Positions 11,412 to 21,564 of a DNA stretch of 64,000 bases are shown here, in pieces. The notes under the pieces are model-generated. The model saw nothing but the letters and a program-made list of their open reading frames with translations. It did not search any database and was not told where the DNA came from. The stretch lies in assembly GCA_963556195.1 (NCBI GenBank), contig OY744551.1:3008429-3072428 (forward strand), given 5' to 3'. The stretch is from Sepiola atlantica. Its lineage: Eukaryota > Mollusca > Cephalopoda > Sepiida > Sepiolidae. Numbering within the stretch: position 1 is the stretch's first letter; every line of letters begins with the position of its first letter. Position numbers and translations under genes: made by a program.

Positions 11412-11872
11412 GGTGCTTATGCAGATGAGCGAACCATTAAAAAAAATTTAAAAATTATTTTTTTATAAAAACAATATTATATACTTATTCAGTGTTATCT
11501 TCTTACTCACTGTGAAAAAAAGTAGAAAAAATTATCCACTATAACTTTAATTAAAAGTATTTTCCATTCTGCGTATCGTACCAGCGATTCGTTCACAGAG
11601 ACGCCATGTTTTTTTTATTATGATTTCGCAAGTTGATTATCTCCCCTGCGAAATCTTCTTTCTTTAGAAACAAACTGAAGTCTCTGTGAACGAATCGCTG
11701 TTACGATACGCAGAATGGAAAAATACTTTTAATTAAAGTTCTAGTGGATAATTTTTTCTACTTTTTTGTACAGTGAGTAAGAAGATAACACTGAATAAGT
11801 ATATAATATTGTTTTTTATAAAAAAATAACTTTTAAAATTTTTTTAATGGTCCGCTCATCTGCATAAGCACC
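11412..11872. mobile_element. Palindromic MITE, GGTGCTTATGC termini, 8-bp duplication
   Basis: Starts ggtgcttatgcagatgagcg and ends with its inverse. Arms of about 200 bases pair almost along their whole length around a short centre near 11640, including matching ccattctgcgtatcgta and cagcgattcgttcacagaga blocks. Flanks 11404-11411 and 11873-11880 are both aaacaatt, a perfect 8-bp duplication. No coding sequence. Confidence 0.93.
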
Positions 11873-11880
11873 AAACAATT

Positions 11881-12210
11881 TCTTCGGGATATACTGTATG
11901 CGATACGGTAATACTATGACGTGTAATTGTTTAGAAGAAAAAAAACAATGATTTTCTAAATTAAAAAAAAAAAAACACTGCAAAAATGTCTGTTTTATTC
12001 GAATTATTTCCCTTGCATCACAATTAAACAGTGTCACGGCCCTCTAGGGCTTGAACGCTTTGAGAATGACGTTTGCTGACGTCATTTTTTTTATTATCAC
12101 GTCTGATTTAAAGTTAGATCATTTAACCTCCCAGAGAAATAATGCCGTCCCCGCGTGTCGTTCCAAATTAAAAGTTTTACGTGTAATGGTTGGAAAAAAA
12201 AACCCATTGA
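11881..12210. repeat. AT-rich dispersed repeat stretch
   Basis: Contains the ttattcgaattatttccctt block followed by aaacagtgtcac and cgtttgctgacgtcatt, also present at 14875-15010. This is copy 3 of the family at 5309. Otherwise featureless. Confidence 0.55.
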
Positions 12211-12218
12211 TTTTCTAA

Positions 12219-12370
12219 AGCACTTCTGTAGTATATATGAAGCAGCTGCCGATTAAGAAATCGAAATTGAAGAGTTCCGGTTTTTTTTCTCCAAGTACCA
12301 TTCATTCAGAATTCATCGGAAGTTGAATTTAGTATTTAATCTGCTGCTTCATATATACTACAGAAGTGCC
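12219..12370. mobile_element. Short foldback MITE, GCACTTCTGTAG termini, 8-bp duplication
   Basis: The left end agcacttctgtagtatatat and the inverted right end ggcacttctgtagtatatat match over about 30 bases. Flanks 12211-12218 and 12371-12378 are both ttttctaa. It is only 152 bp long and has no coding capacity. Confidence 0.88.
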
Positions 12371-12452
12371 TTTTCTAAAATAAAAAAAATACAAAAAAGT
12401 TAGTTAAATTGTAAATTAATGTTGGTTATCTTTCAGTAAAAAAAACAAAAAC

Positions 12453-13394
12453 GGTGCATGTTCAGTGCTTCGGCCATACGGAACACTTAGTTTTTTTTTA
12501 TGAAAATAAATTATTTATTTATGAAAACAATATCATGTATGTGGTATTTTATTGTTCAATGTTGAAAAAAGTAGGAAAAATTATCCGCTAGAACTTTAAT
12601 TACAAGTATTTCCCCATTTTACGTATGATAGCAATCACTTCGCTGATTATGCTCCATCTTGTTTCGTTGGACACAAATCAAGGGCAGATAATTTGCAAGG
12701 GCAGATAATAACGCGAAATGCCGTTGATTTGTGTCCAACGAAACAAGATGGAATCATACTCACCGAAGTGATCGCTATAATACGTAAAATGGGAAATTAC
12801 TTGTAATTAAAGTTCTAGCGAATGATTTTCCCTACTTTTTTCAACATTGAACAATAAAAGGTGCTTGTGCATATCAACCCTGACATTGAAATATTTAAAG
12901 AATGTATAAACTTTATTATTTACTTACGTGTTAGCTGAAAATAAGATTGTGCAGAAAAAATTACGCAAATTCATCCAATAGTTATTAAATTATAAGAAAA
13001 AGAAAAAAAATGATTTTACGTACATTTTGACATTTTTGTAAACAATAGAGACTCCGAAATCGTGAAAATATGAGTTATCGTCCTTGACCACTGGAAAATC
13101 TAAGATACAAAATGGTGGAAATATCTACCGAGTGATAAAATCGTTTTTTATTTATAATTAAATAAATACTGGATGAATTTGCATAATTTTTGGTGTACAG
13201 TCTTTTTTTTTCATCTACCACGTAAGTACATAACAAAGTTTATACATTTCTTTAGCTATTTTATTTTTAAGAGCGGTCTAACATGTCAGGGTTGATATGC
13301 ATAAGCACCCAATAAAATACCACTGAGTAAGTACATAATATTGTTTTCATAAATAAATAAGTTTTCCGTATGGCCGAAGCACTGAACATGCACC
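12453..13394. mobile_element. Palindromic MITE interrupted by another MITE
   Basis: Starts ggtgcatgttcagtgcttcg and ends with its inverse at 13394. Arms share ccatacggaa, taattttcct-like and caacgaaacaagatgg blocks around a centre near 12695. The right arm is interrupted at 12860 by a 450-bp element plus its 8-bp duplication; removing these gives an element of about 484 bp. Its own duplication is not clear because both flanks are A-rich. Confidence 0.85.
12860..13309 (+). mobile_element. 450-bp MITE family, copy 1, nested
   Basis: Termini ggtgcttgtgcatatcaacc and, inverted, ggtgcttatgcatatcaacc. Flanks 12852-12859 and 13310-13317 are both caataaaa. Internal landmarks are gtataaactttatt, gcagaaaaaattacgcaaat, gagttatcgtccttgaccac and aagagcggtctaacatgtca. 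Full-length relatives lie at 25397-25838 and 35059-35500. The element is a near-palindrome and does not encode a protein. Confidence 0.95.
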
Positions 13395-14640
13395 AAAAAA
13401 AAAACAACAACAAAAAAACTGAAAAACAAATATTTTGTTAAATTATAAATGGAAGGAACATGTTTGTTAGGTTTTATTAAATGATTAGATTCATGTTTTC
13501 AAAAACACTGATTTTATTGGGTATTTTTAACAATAGCCCAACAACGAAAACGCTGAAAAAACAAATATACAACAAATAAAAGTTACCGTAGCCGATAAAA
13601 CTGAATTTCCAAGTTAACTGTGACAGTTATTAATGCTTATAATCCGTTAAAAGTGCTATTTTCTATAAGTTAATAGTTTTAGCGTACGTGAAGTGAAAAA
13701 AAATAGTAATGGCCGCTTCGATAGAAAACACCGAATCCAGAACGAGACTGCAGCCCCGTTCTGGATTCGGTTGTTTTTTTTCCTGGGACTCATAGTCAAA
13801 GCACAATTTTTGCATTTCTTAGCCAAGCAGAAGAACAAAACAAAACTACATTTTAAGCAAAAGGAATAAAATAATTTTCTTTTTATTTACATGTCAGTGT
13901 GCTTTTATTTACATATTATTTTCATTCGTCACACCGTAATGTTTTTTCCTGTTTCTTTAAAAAAATTTCTAACCCTAACCCAGCTTTAACCCTAACCAAA
14001 ACCCAGCCCTAACCCTAACCTAAACCCAGCCCTAACCTAAACCCAGCCCTTACCCTATCCCCCAATGACGTAACGACATGCGCGCTCATTCGGTGATCAA
14101 AATGATCGTTAAAATGTTCGTTTCATAAAATTAAATTTCAAAAATGCAAACTCCCCCAAAAAAACGCCGCTTTGATTATGAGTCCCGGTAAAAAAAAAAC
14201 ACACACACGTGACACCGATAGCAAAAACTAATGACGCCATTTTGTTTTTTTTAAATAAGAAGACATTAAAAAAAATTTTTTTCATGTCTAATAAAAACCC
14301 ATTTACCATACGTAAACATACAAACAAATGGAATAGAAAACTAGGAAAATCTCCGGTCTCTACGTACGTTGCATTTATTTGTTGCATATTCATTTTTTTT
14401 GACTACGTTCTACAACTTTTTTCAACCCGACTCGCGACCTGTAGGGCTATTGTAAAACATTCCCATTTTATTTTCACAATAAATTTGTAAAAAAGGAAAT
14501 ATTTTCTTATTGTAAGTTGTTTCTATGAAAACGAGGGAACCCGTTTTCGAGGCAGCGGTTGAATAGAGCAGACGCTAGCTTGACGTCAGAGTTGTCCGTT
14601 ATTTTGGCTGTTAAACTACACAATCTCCCGATAATCTCCT
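13395..14640. repeat. Composite of older dispersed repeats
   Basis: 13552-13690 and 14280-14400 match the two halves of the repeat at 8336-8700, so an insertion or rearrangement lies between them. 13731-13770 is a 40-bp hairpin (ccgaatccagaacg pairing with cgttctggattcgg). 14531-14630 is an inverted partial copy of the 145-bp repeat at 10801 (cagacgctagcttgacgtca). Confidence 0.6.
13968..14062. repeat. Interstitial telomere-like CCCTAA motifs
   Basis: About ten ccctaa or aaccct motifs, interspersed with aaacccagccct, in less than 100 bases. The array is imperfect and internal. It resembles degenerated TTAGGG telomere repeat or a CCCTAA-rich minisatellite; short runs also occur at 30740 and 48665. 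Confidence 0.6.
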
Positions 14641-15180
14641 AAATTAATTATGTATTTTAGAATATATATTCTAGACAACAGGGTAAGAGACATGGGCACA
14701 AGATTGATCGATGAGGCTTTCTGTTTAATTCATGCTTAAATTGTTTCATTAAATTTGAAATAATGTCCCAATTTTTCTGCGAACCATCAAAAATGTTGCA
14801 CCGATTGGCTGTATACGTCCTAAAAAAACATGAACGATTCAAGGGCAATAACTCTATTTGTAACGGTCTTTGTTTTATTCGAGTTATTTCCCTTGCATCA
14901 TAATTAAACAGTGTCACGAACGCTTTGAGAATGACGTTTGCTGACGTCATTTTTTTAATTATTATCACGTCTGATTTAAAGTTAGATCATTTAACCTACC
15001 AGAGAAATTATGCCGTCACCGCATGTCGTCCCAAATTGGACAGGCAATTATAAAAATATTAAAAATTATAGAAATATTAAAAATTATAAAAATATTAAAA
15101 GTTATTAAAAAATATTCAAAAAAGTTAATGTATTTTCTTTTTCGAAAGAAACGGATTTTTCAATTAATATAAAGAAAATA
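14641..15180. other. AT-rich spacer with one dispersed-repeat copy
   Basis: 14839-15010 repeats the aagggcaataactctattt, gttttattcgagttattt and gtttgctgacgtcatttttt blocks seen near 11990-12110. 15045-15120 is a short aaaaattata/aaatatt repeat. No gene. Confidence 0.5.
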
Positions 15181-15699
15181 GGTACTTATATCGATCTTGA
15201 CCCAGTTTCCGTGAGTTTCTTGTCGGAAGCGTTCGGCTATCCTACGCAAACGCCCGAGAGATGACGAGCCGATTTGTACCAGACGACAATTTTGATACGG
15301 TGCTGCGTCCTATGTTTTGCTTGTTTTTTTTTGTTTGTTTTTTGTTAGGGTTAAAAATATTTATTTGATAACAGTAATTTCGCTGTTTTGCTTGTTTTAT
15401 TGTTTAAAAAAATTCTTGCAACTATAACTAAAAATTAATGGACGCAGCAACGTATCAAAATAACAAAAAAATATTTATTTGCTAACAGTAACTTCGCTCT
15501 GTTTTGCTTGTTTTATTTTTGTTGTTGTTTCTTTTAGAACATTTCTTGAAAATATAACTTAAAATCATAGGACGCAGCACCGTATCAAAATTGTTGTCTG
15601 GTACAAATCGGCTCGTCAACACTCGGGCGTTTGAGTAGGATTGCCGAACGCTTCCGACAAGAAACTCGCGAAAACTGGGTCAAGATCGATATAAGTACC
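15181..15699. mobile_element. Foldback MITE, GGTACTTATATCGATC termini
   Basis: Starts ggtacttatatcgatcttga and ends with its inverse. Each arm is about 140 bases (cttgtcggaagcgttcgg, caaatcggctcg, cataggacgcagcaccgta) around an AT-rich centre that contains a further near-repeat of the gacgcagca block. Same terminal style as 4717-5249. The expected 8-bp duplication is not present (agaaaata versus attaataa), so it may be older or rearranged. Confidence 0.8.
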
Positions 15700-16796
15700 A
15701 TTAATAAATATATAGATCAATTGTAGTCGAAGGCTCCTTTTTTGACCATAGACGTAGGGGAGAACGCTACTTCTTTCCTTGGGTTGCTCCACTTACCCTT
15801 GAACCTTGTAATGCTGAGTGTTTAACAAGCACGGTGTTGTTGGTGGCAGTCGTCTGTCTCAGGAGACCATGGAGTTATGTAGGGACCTCCAAAGCTAACC
15901 ATAGAATTTACCCCCCCCCATATGTAACACGATTTAACTTTAATATAAGTTTATATTATCATCATAACTTTTTACCATTCAAAAGAAGAATAAACTGCTG
16001 ATTTTTTTACATTTTTTTCAGCGTACGAAAATAATGAAAATGAGAAACTAAAAACGTGTGTACTTTATTTACGCCTTAAAACAACGTTCCTATGTAGTGA
16101 CCAATTTTTATGCGCTAACACCCGTGTGTTTAATAAATCTAGCAAAAATCAAGTAATGGTCAGATTTTCATGGAATTGTCAATACTTATATCCATTATTG
16201 GACTAATTTATCTATAAAATGCTTTTTTTCGTAAAATGTATGTGGGAAAATATTTTTAATACGTGATTCCACCCCACCCTTTATTTCATTTGTTAAAATC
16301 TGAACAAAATATATTCTGATCGATCGAAATTGTAATGTTATATAAAGCGAAAGAGTCTTAAAAAGCACATCAGATTTACCGTTTTTATATCTTTTTTTAT
16401 TGGTAAACATTTTTGGGTAAAGTATCCGTGAATTCATAAATAAAAAGTGTAAAGTTTACTGTTAACAATAGCCGCCCCCTACACACCCCTGTAGAAAAAA
16501 TCGAATTTCGTACTAAAATCTCAGGATAAAGAATGGTTTTCTTTCACAGTTCGATAATTTAATCTTTAAATAAACTATTTTACTTTAAAACAACTTCCTA
16601 TATATAAAACTTTACTTTGGGGAGATTTAAAACAAAGAATTAAAAACGCATTTAAGCATCTTATGTAAAGTAAGCAAATAATGATGACGTCATCGATTTT
16701 GTAGTACACTTTGGAGGTCCCTAGAGTTTTGACCAAAAAAAAAAAACGGATTAAAAACAGACAGTGAGTCAAATTATGGAACTAAAAGTAAATTTG
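15700..16796. other. AT-rich spacer, possible weak inverted-repeat element
   Basis: No gene. The sequence tagggacctccaaag at 15880 reappears inverted at about 16709-16723, which might be terminal repeats of an 840-bp element, but I find no target duplication and no other arm similarity. Confidence 0.35.
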
Positions 16797-16993
16797 TAGG
16801 GGTCAGCATGTCAGGGGTCAGCATGTTACAACTTTGTTGACCGGCTTGATTCGTTTGTTGGCATTCTTGCAGGAGGGACCACGTGAAGGTTGCCAACATC
16901 CCTAAGTTAAAGTGGTATTATGGAAATACCTAGCACACCCAGGTCGGCAGTCAGTAGTGTCATCCACTTCACCACTGTCACCTCCCGACATTA
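16797..16993 (-). mobile_element. tRNA-derived SINE, minus strand
   Basis: On the minus strand it starts gggaggtgacagtggtgaag and continues ccactttaacttagggatg, ttggcaaccttcacgtggtc. The same order of blocks is present on the plus strand at 55490-55725. That copy keeps the tRNA-like internal promoter (A box-like tggtcaagtgg, B box gttcgaatcc). Here the B box is eroded (cctgggtgtgctag region). Confidence 0.75.
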
Positions 16994-17736
16994 ATAATAG
17001 ACCCACAATCTCTTCATTTAACATGAAACATAAATAATTAAAAAAGAGAGAGAGAGAAAGAGAGAGAGAGAGTGGGAAAAGGAGAAAGAGAGAGGGGGAG
17101 AGAGTGGAAAAGGGGAAGAGAGAGAATAGAACAGGGGAAGAGAGAGGGGAGAGAAAGAAAGAGAGAGTGGAAAAAGGGAAGAGAGAGGGGGAGAAAGTGG
17201 AAAAGGGGAAGAGAGAGAAAGAGTGGAACAGGGGAAGAGAGAGGGGGAGAGAAAGAGAGAGAGAGTGAAAAAAGGGAAGAGAGAGAAAGAGTGGAACAGG
17301 GGACGAGAGAAGGGGAGAGAAAGAGTGGAAGAAGGGAAGAGAGAGGGGGAGAGAGTAGAAAAAGGAGGAAGAGAGAGAAAGAGTGGAACAGGGGAAGAGA
17401 GAGGGGGAGAGAAAGAGAGAGAGAGTGGAAAAAGGGAAGAGAGAGGGGGAGAGAAAGAGAGAGAGAGTGGAAAAAGGGAAGAGAGAGGGGGAGAGAAAGA
17501 GAGTGGAAAAAAGGGAAGATAGAGGGGGGAGAAAGAGAGACAGTGGAAAAGGGGAAGAGAAAGGGGGAGAGAGTGGAAAAAGGGAAGAGAGAGAAAGAGA
17601 GAGAGAGTGGAAAAAGGGAAGAGAGAAGGGGGAGGAAGAGAGAGAGTTGAACAAAGAGGAAGAGAGAGAGAGAGAGGGAGAGAGGTGAAGAGAAAGAGAA
17701 GGGATAGAAGAAATGAAGAGATTGTGGGTCTATTAT
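16994..17736. repeat. GA-rich microsatellite bounded by 26-bp inverted repeats
   Basis: 17041-17715 is an irregular polypurine tract with gagagaaagaga and gtggaaaaagggaagagaga motifs. Immediately outside, ataatagacccacaatctct (16994 on) pairs with its inverse ending at 17736 over 26 bases. Long open frames in several registers across the tract are low-complexity artefacts. Confidence 0.9.
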
Positions 17737-18132
17737 GACATCACAAGAGTTTCATAAATATTTGGAAATTCCAAAATGTTTTCACAAATATGAAAACATT
17801 TTGGAGAGATTTATCTTCCTCCCACAGCGGTAAGGTGTGACACAAGGTCAGGAAAGTGGGATTTTAAAAGCCAGCGCCCTAGAGAATGAAGAGCACTTTG
17901 GCCGACAAAAAATGCCTGGGCAGCCCCGTCGGCATTCCCCAGTAGGGCGCCTCAGGCGATTAGCAATAAACTAACCCCTTCTCAAAGGGTGAGAAGGCAA
18001 AGCCTGGGAGGGTGGATCTTCTAGAACTGCACAGAACAAAGTATCCATCGGAACAGATACTACACTTTGATCTTGGTCAACATTTTGGAATTTCCAAATA
18101 TTTATGAAACTCTCTTGTGATGTCATAATAGA
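17733..18132. mobile_element. Foldback unit containing a U2-headed SINE
   Basis: The block tgacatcacaagagtttcat, then aaatatttggaaattccaaa, at 17736-17778 recurs inverted at 18083-18130. Between the arms sits the SINE 17828-18078. Either the SINE landed in a palindromic element or the arms were created around it. Confidence 0.75.
17828..18078 (-). mobile_element. U2-headed SINE, minus strand, internally deleted
   Basis: On the minus strand: gatcaaagtgtagtatctgt, then ccgatggatac (U2 head lacking stem-loop I), a shortened first body block (the ggtattgtc segment is missing), ctgtgcagttctagaagatc, the aggctttgccttctcaccct block, taatcgcctgaggcgccc, ccgacggggctgcccaggca and a distal ccttgtgtcacacctt. 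Strong match to 20368-20700 over the remaining parts. Confidence 0.85.
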
Positions 18133-18409
18133 TTTTTTCTCTCTTCTTTCTGCCTTCCCCTATCTTTCACGCTTACTCTTTCTCTCGCGCTCTCTTTCAC
18201 CTCTACTTAAGAATTCTAAATGGTTTCCATAAATATTTAATAATATATATAACAAATACTGACCTCTACCCAAAAATAACCTTTTTTATATAGAAACTGT
18301 CATTGAATCTTATTTTCATTGAAATTTATTATTAATTTGAATAAGTTGTTTCATTTAAAACATGAATTGAATATTAACTAAAAGCAGATTTTTTTTAATT
18401 GCTTTCCTA
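18133..18409. other. AT-rich spacer
   Basis: Pyrimidine-rich start (tctctcttctttctgcc) then AT-rich sequence without recognised feature. Confidence 0.4.
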
Positions 18410-19160
18410 GTTTTAAAAAAACACAAAAAATGTAACTTTAAAATTAATGAAAAAAAAAAGTAAATTTAATTTTTTATTTGTTTAAAAACAAAAGAACAAA
18501 AAAAATTTAACTTTTTTATTAATTCAAAAAAAAAAAATTTAACTTTTTTATTAATTTCCCCCCCCCCCCCAATTACTTTAAAAAAAAAGTAAATTTAATT
18601 TTTGTTTGTTTAAAAACAAAAGAACAAAAAAATTTAACTTTTTTATTAATTCAAAAAAAAAGTAAATTTAATTTTTGTTTGTTTAAAAACAAAAGAACAA
18701 ACAAAATTTAACTTTTTTATTAATTCAAAAAAAAAAAAAATTTAACTTTTTTATTAATTCCCCCCCCCCCCCAAATTACTTAAAAAAAAAGTAAATTTAA
18801 TTTTTGTTTGTTTAAAAACAAAAGAACAAAAAAATTTAACTTTTTTATTAATTCAAAAAGAAAGTAAATTTAATTTTTGTTTGATTAAAAACAAAAGAAC
18901 AAAAAAAAAATTTAACTTTTTTATTAATTCAAAAAAAAAGTAAATTTAATTTTTGTTTGTCTAAAAACAAAAGAACAAAATAAAATTTAACTTTTTCAAA
19001 AGTAATTCAAAAAAAAAAAAATTTAACTTTTTTATTAATCCCCCCCCCCAAAAAAAATTACTTTAAAAAAAAAGTAAATTTAATTTTTGTTTGTTTAAAA
19101 ACAAAAGAACAAAAAAAAATTTAACTTTTTTATTAATTCAAAAAAAAAAAAAATTCCGAT
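18410..19160. repeat. A/T-rich minisatellite with C runs
   Basis: Repeats of aagtaaatttaatttttgtt, tgtttaaaaacaaaagaac and aaatttaacttttttattaa, with some units also carrying a run of 9-14 C. Unit lengths vary because of homopolymer tracts. Open frames here are artefacts. Confidence 0.9.
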
Positions 19161-19473
19161 CAAACATCTCAACAAACGGGTTGAATGACGAGGTTTTACA
19201 AAGAAAAAAGCGACACAAACAATTGCGCACACATTACGAGCAATATTCGTCTTCCATTTTTTCTGACAGATTTTTGTAAGCACAGACAAAATCAGACGTA
19301 CAGGAACACACAGACAAGTTTTGGTAACAGTTCACTTTCGGGGCAATTCCACTAAACGACACGTCTTTTTAATCCTAGGTAGTTGTTGTGCTATCATCCC
19401 TATTTAGTTATACAATGAACTCTTCCGGTAAGTATATAATACTTTGATTGTAATCCACTCAGGGAGTGGAGTC
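19161..19473. other. Unique-looking spacer
   Basis: No gene, RNA or repeat recognised. Confidence 0.35.
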
Positions 19474-19612
19474 GCAGACCTACTTGCAGACCGGTATATA
19501 CCAGTCGAGGATGTGTCCTCGATAATCAGTTTGGTCACCCATCTAATACTCGCCAGGCTCAACATTGCTTAACTTCGGTGATCTAATAAGAAAGGATGTA
19601 TCAACTTGAGAG
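19474..19612 (-). ncRNA. 5S rRNA-like fragment (pseudogene or 5S-derived SINE head)
   Basis: The minus strand reads gatcaccgaagttaagcaat, then gttgagcctggcgagtatta and gatgggtgacc, matching the core of 5S rRNA including its internal promoter region. Outward matches are weaker but collinear: tatcaacttgag corresponds to the 5' arm and a ggtatataccggtctgcaag-like stretch to the 3' arm. It has insertions and substitutions, so it is unlikely to be a working 5S gene. 5S-derived SINEs (SINE3) are known in animals, but whether a SINE body is attached is unclear. Confidence 0.7.
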
Positions 19613-19960
19613 CTCAACGACTGACTACTCGAATGATGCAGTTACTATGGTACCTGCCCTATGAAAATCGACTCAAGAAGCTTAATTTTTTCTCCCTTGA
19701 ACGTCGACGTTTACGCGGTGATCTCATTTTGGTTTACAATCTCCTCAATGGTCATTACGATATACCTCTCGAGCTATCATACACTCCTGCGCCACAAAGA
19801 GGTCTATGCGGACACTACCATAAACTATTTAAAAGCGATGTAGTAAATGTGCCAACGGCGCATCAATTCAAGGTGAATTTGGACAAGTGCTAGGCTACTG
19901 TATCCTCTTGTGTAAATTTCTACAACCCTTTTCTCTACATAACACCGTAAGCATGCTTGT
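19590..19960 (+). pseudogene. LINE reverse-transcriptase C-terminal fragment, copy 1
   Basis: The frame at 19606-19893 reads AQRLTTRMMQLLWYLPYENR, LKKLNFFSLERRRLRGDLIL and VYNLLNGHYDIP. The pattern R-ATR-(V/M)-LP-E-RL--L-FSL-RRRLRGDLI--Y-LLNG is the common C-terminal tail of CR1/jockey-type LINE polymerases. It is 5' truncated, with the catalytic domain absent. A homologous fragment follows at 20010. Confidence 0.85.
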
Positions 19961-20009
19961 TTACTTTTTTGCTGAATTAATTGAATTATACACGCCCGAG
20001 GGACGCGGC

Positions 20010-20790
20010 ATCTAACAGTTTATCCAGCATCTGGAGAGAGTTGAAAGACTGGCTACTCGAATGGTGCAGAGTCTACCGGATCTGCCTATAAAAGCCAACT
20101 CAAGAAACTTAACCTTTTTTTCCTTTAAGCGCCAACAATTACGTTGTGATCTCATTTTAGCCTACAATCTCCTTAACGGTCATTACGATATACCTCAGGA
20201 TCTATTACTCACTCCTACAAGAGAAAGAGGTCTACGCGGACACCACAAGAAACTATTTCACCGCCGATTTCGATTGAACTGGAGGACATTGAGAGAGGTA
20301 ATAAATGTGCCAAAACGCATCAATCCAAGATGAATTTGGACATGTGCTAGGCTACTCTATCCTCTTTGATAGTTGATCTTGGCCTTTTGGCTAAGATCAA
20401 AGTGTAGTATCTGTTCCGATGGATACTGCACCCCATAAACTGGTATTGTCTTGGCCTTTAAGGCTTGATTTACGCCGGTCTATGGGTCTGTCCTGTGTCC
20501 TCTCAGGCTTCGCCTCCCCTCTTTGAGGAGGAGTAAGTTTATTGCTTACTGCCTGAGGCGCCCCTACCGGGGAATGCCGACAGGGCTGCCCAGGCAATTT
20601 TTAAACCCCACTTTTCCAACCCGACCTTGGGTCACATCTTACTTGTGGGAGTAAGATAAAAACTGGCCTTGTGCCTAACTCCTGGAGAGGAGTAAATCAA
20701 TACTCTATCCTCTTTTGTGTCAATTTCTATCACCCTTTCCCCGCACGGCAATTGAAGCATGCTTGTTTTATTTTTTGCCAAATTAATTGA
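20010..20790 (+). pseudogene. LINE reverse-transcriptase C-terminal fragment, copy 2, split by a SINE
   Basis: A second copy of the same tail: RLATRMVQSLPDLPIKANS, NLTFFSFKRQQLRCDLILAY, NLLNGHYDIPQDL. The 3' end (tactctatcctctttt, then gtgtcaatttctatcaccc) is cut by the U2-headed SINE at 20368-20700; copy 1 has the same 3' sequence uninterrupted (tactgtatcctcttgtgtaa). Two tandem 5'-truncated copies suggest a local duplication or repeated insertion. Confidence 0.85.
20368..20700 (+). mobile_element. U2 snRNA-headed SINE, full-length, 15-bp target duplication
   Basis: Begins gatagttgatcttggccttt and continues tggctaagatcaaagtgtag, tatctgttccgatgg. U2 snRNA has at its 5' end stem-loop I (ggccttttggctaagatcaa), then gtgtagtatctgttc, so this is an almost exact match over about 45 bases. 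The remaining ~280 bases are not U2. They include a CC-rich block (ggtattgtcttggcc), gcctcccctctttgaggagg (hairpin), cgcccctaccggggaatgcc and ggctgcccaggca, and end gaggagtaaatcaa. Both flanks (20353-20367 and 20701-20715) are tactctatcctcttt: a perfect 15-bp duplication, characteristic of LINE-driven retroposition. No long poly(A) tail. Confidence 0.93.
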
Positions 20791-21564
20791 ATTGAAAAAA
20801 GCTAACAATCTGATACCAGTTCAGGGCTGGGAGAAGCGGCGTGTGGCCAACTTAAAACGTGGCTTAGAACAGTGAAGCAGGATTCAGAACTCATTATCAG
20901 TTCACGTATCTACGGTGCTCAAAAAAGCCTAGTATTTTTCGTGCCTTTCCAGTGGAGGTTTGGATGGTGCTATTGCACGTTGGTTTTTACATCCTTCCTG
21001 ACACTTCTTAACCATTTTCTTCCCTAGCACTACCCATCTATTGAACACAATACCACAGGGCTGCTTCCCAACTGACTACAACATAAATTCTTGTTGAGCC
21101 GTCCTCTTAAATAATCAAATTCTGACCAGTTATAGCCATCATTACCAATCATCCAGGTTTTGTCTCATCCTCCACCCGACAAACTCATTAACCCTCATCC
21201 TCGAGTGGCCCTTGGCCTTGATACAATCGAGTGCCAAATTATATAATTTTTCTTATCTACTTTGGTAGTTTCAGTTCCCTTGGTTTCATGCAATTTTCCT
21301 TCTGAGTTTCTAGTCGTACGTACTGTTCCTTTTTATGCTTCCAGTCGTGTCTATTATTATTGTTACTCACTAGGAGTTCTCACACAGGTTGTCATCAGTG
21401 ATTGCTCACTGACACTAACCGGTGGTGTTCCCTGGAGTCTGAGTGACAACAAATCTCCCCAGATTTCCAGTACTCTTCACCTCTTTCGATAACCATTGCA
21501 AATGATTTTGCGTTATCACAACAGCCGCTTAGAATTGAATTCTCGCGGGCAATGAGCATTTCCT
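20791..21564. other. Unrecognised intergenic sequence
   Basis: Less AT-rich than its surroundings. The cttccagtggaggt...catcct...cctgac pattern near 20950-21005 occurs again near 21930-21985, hinting at an unrecognised retroelement fragment. No convincing reading frame. Confidence 0.35.

Noticed and set aside
16902..17688. Long frames on both strands (up to 250 codons)
   Set aside because: Same reason: GA-rich simple repeat.
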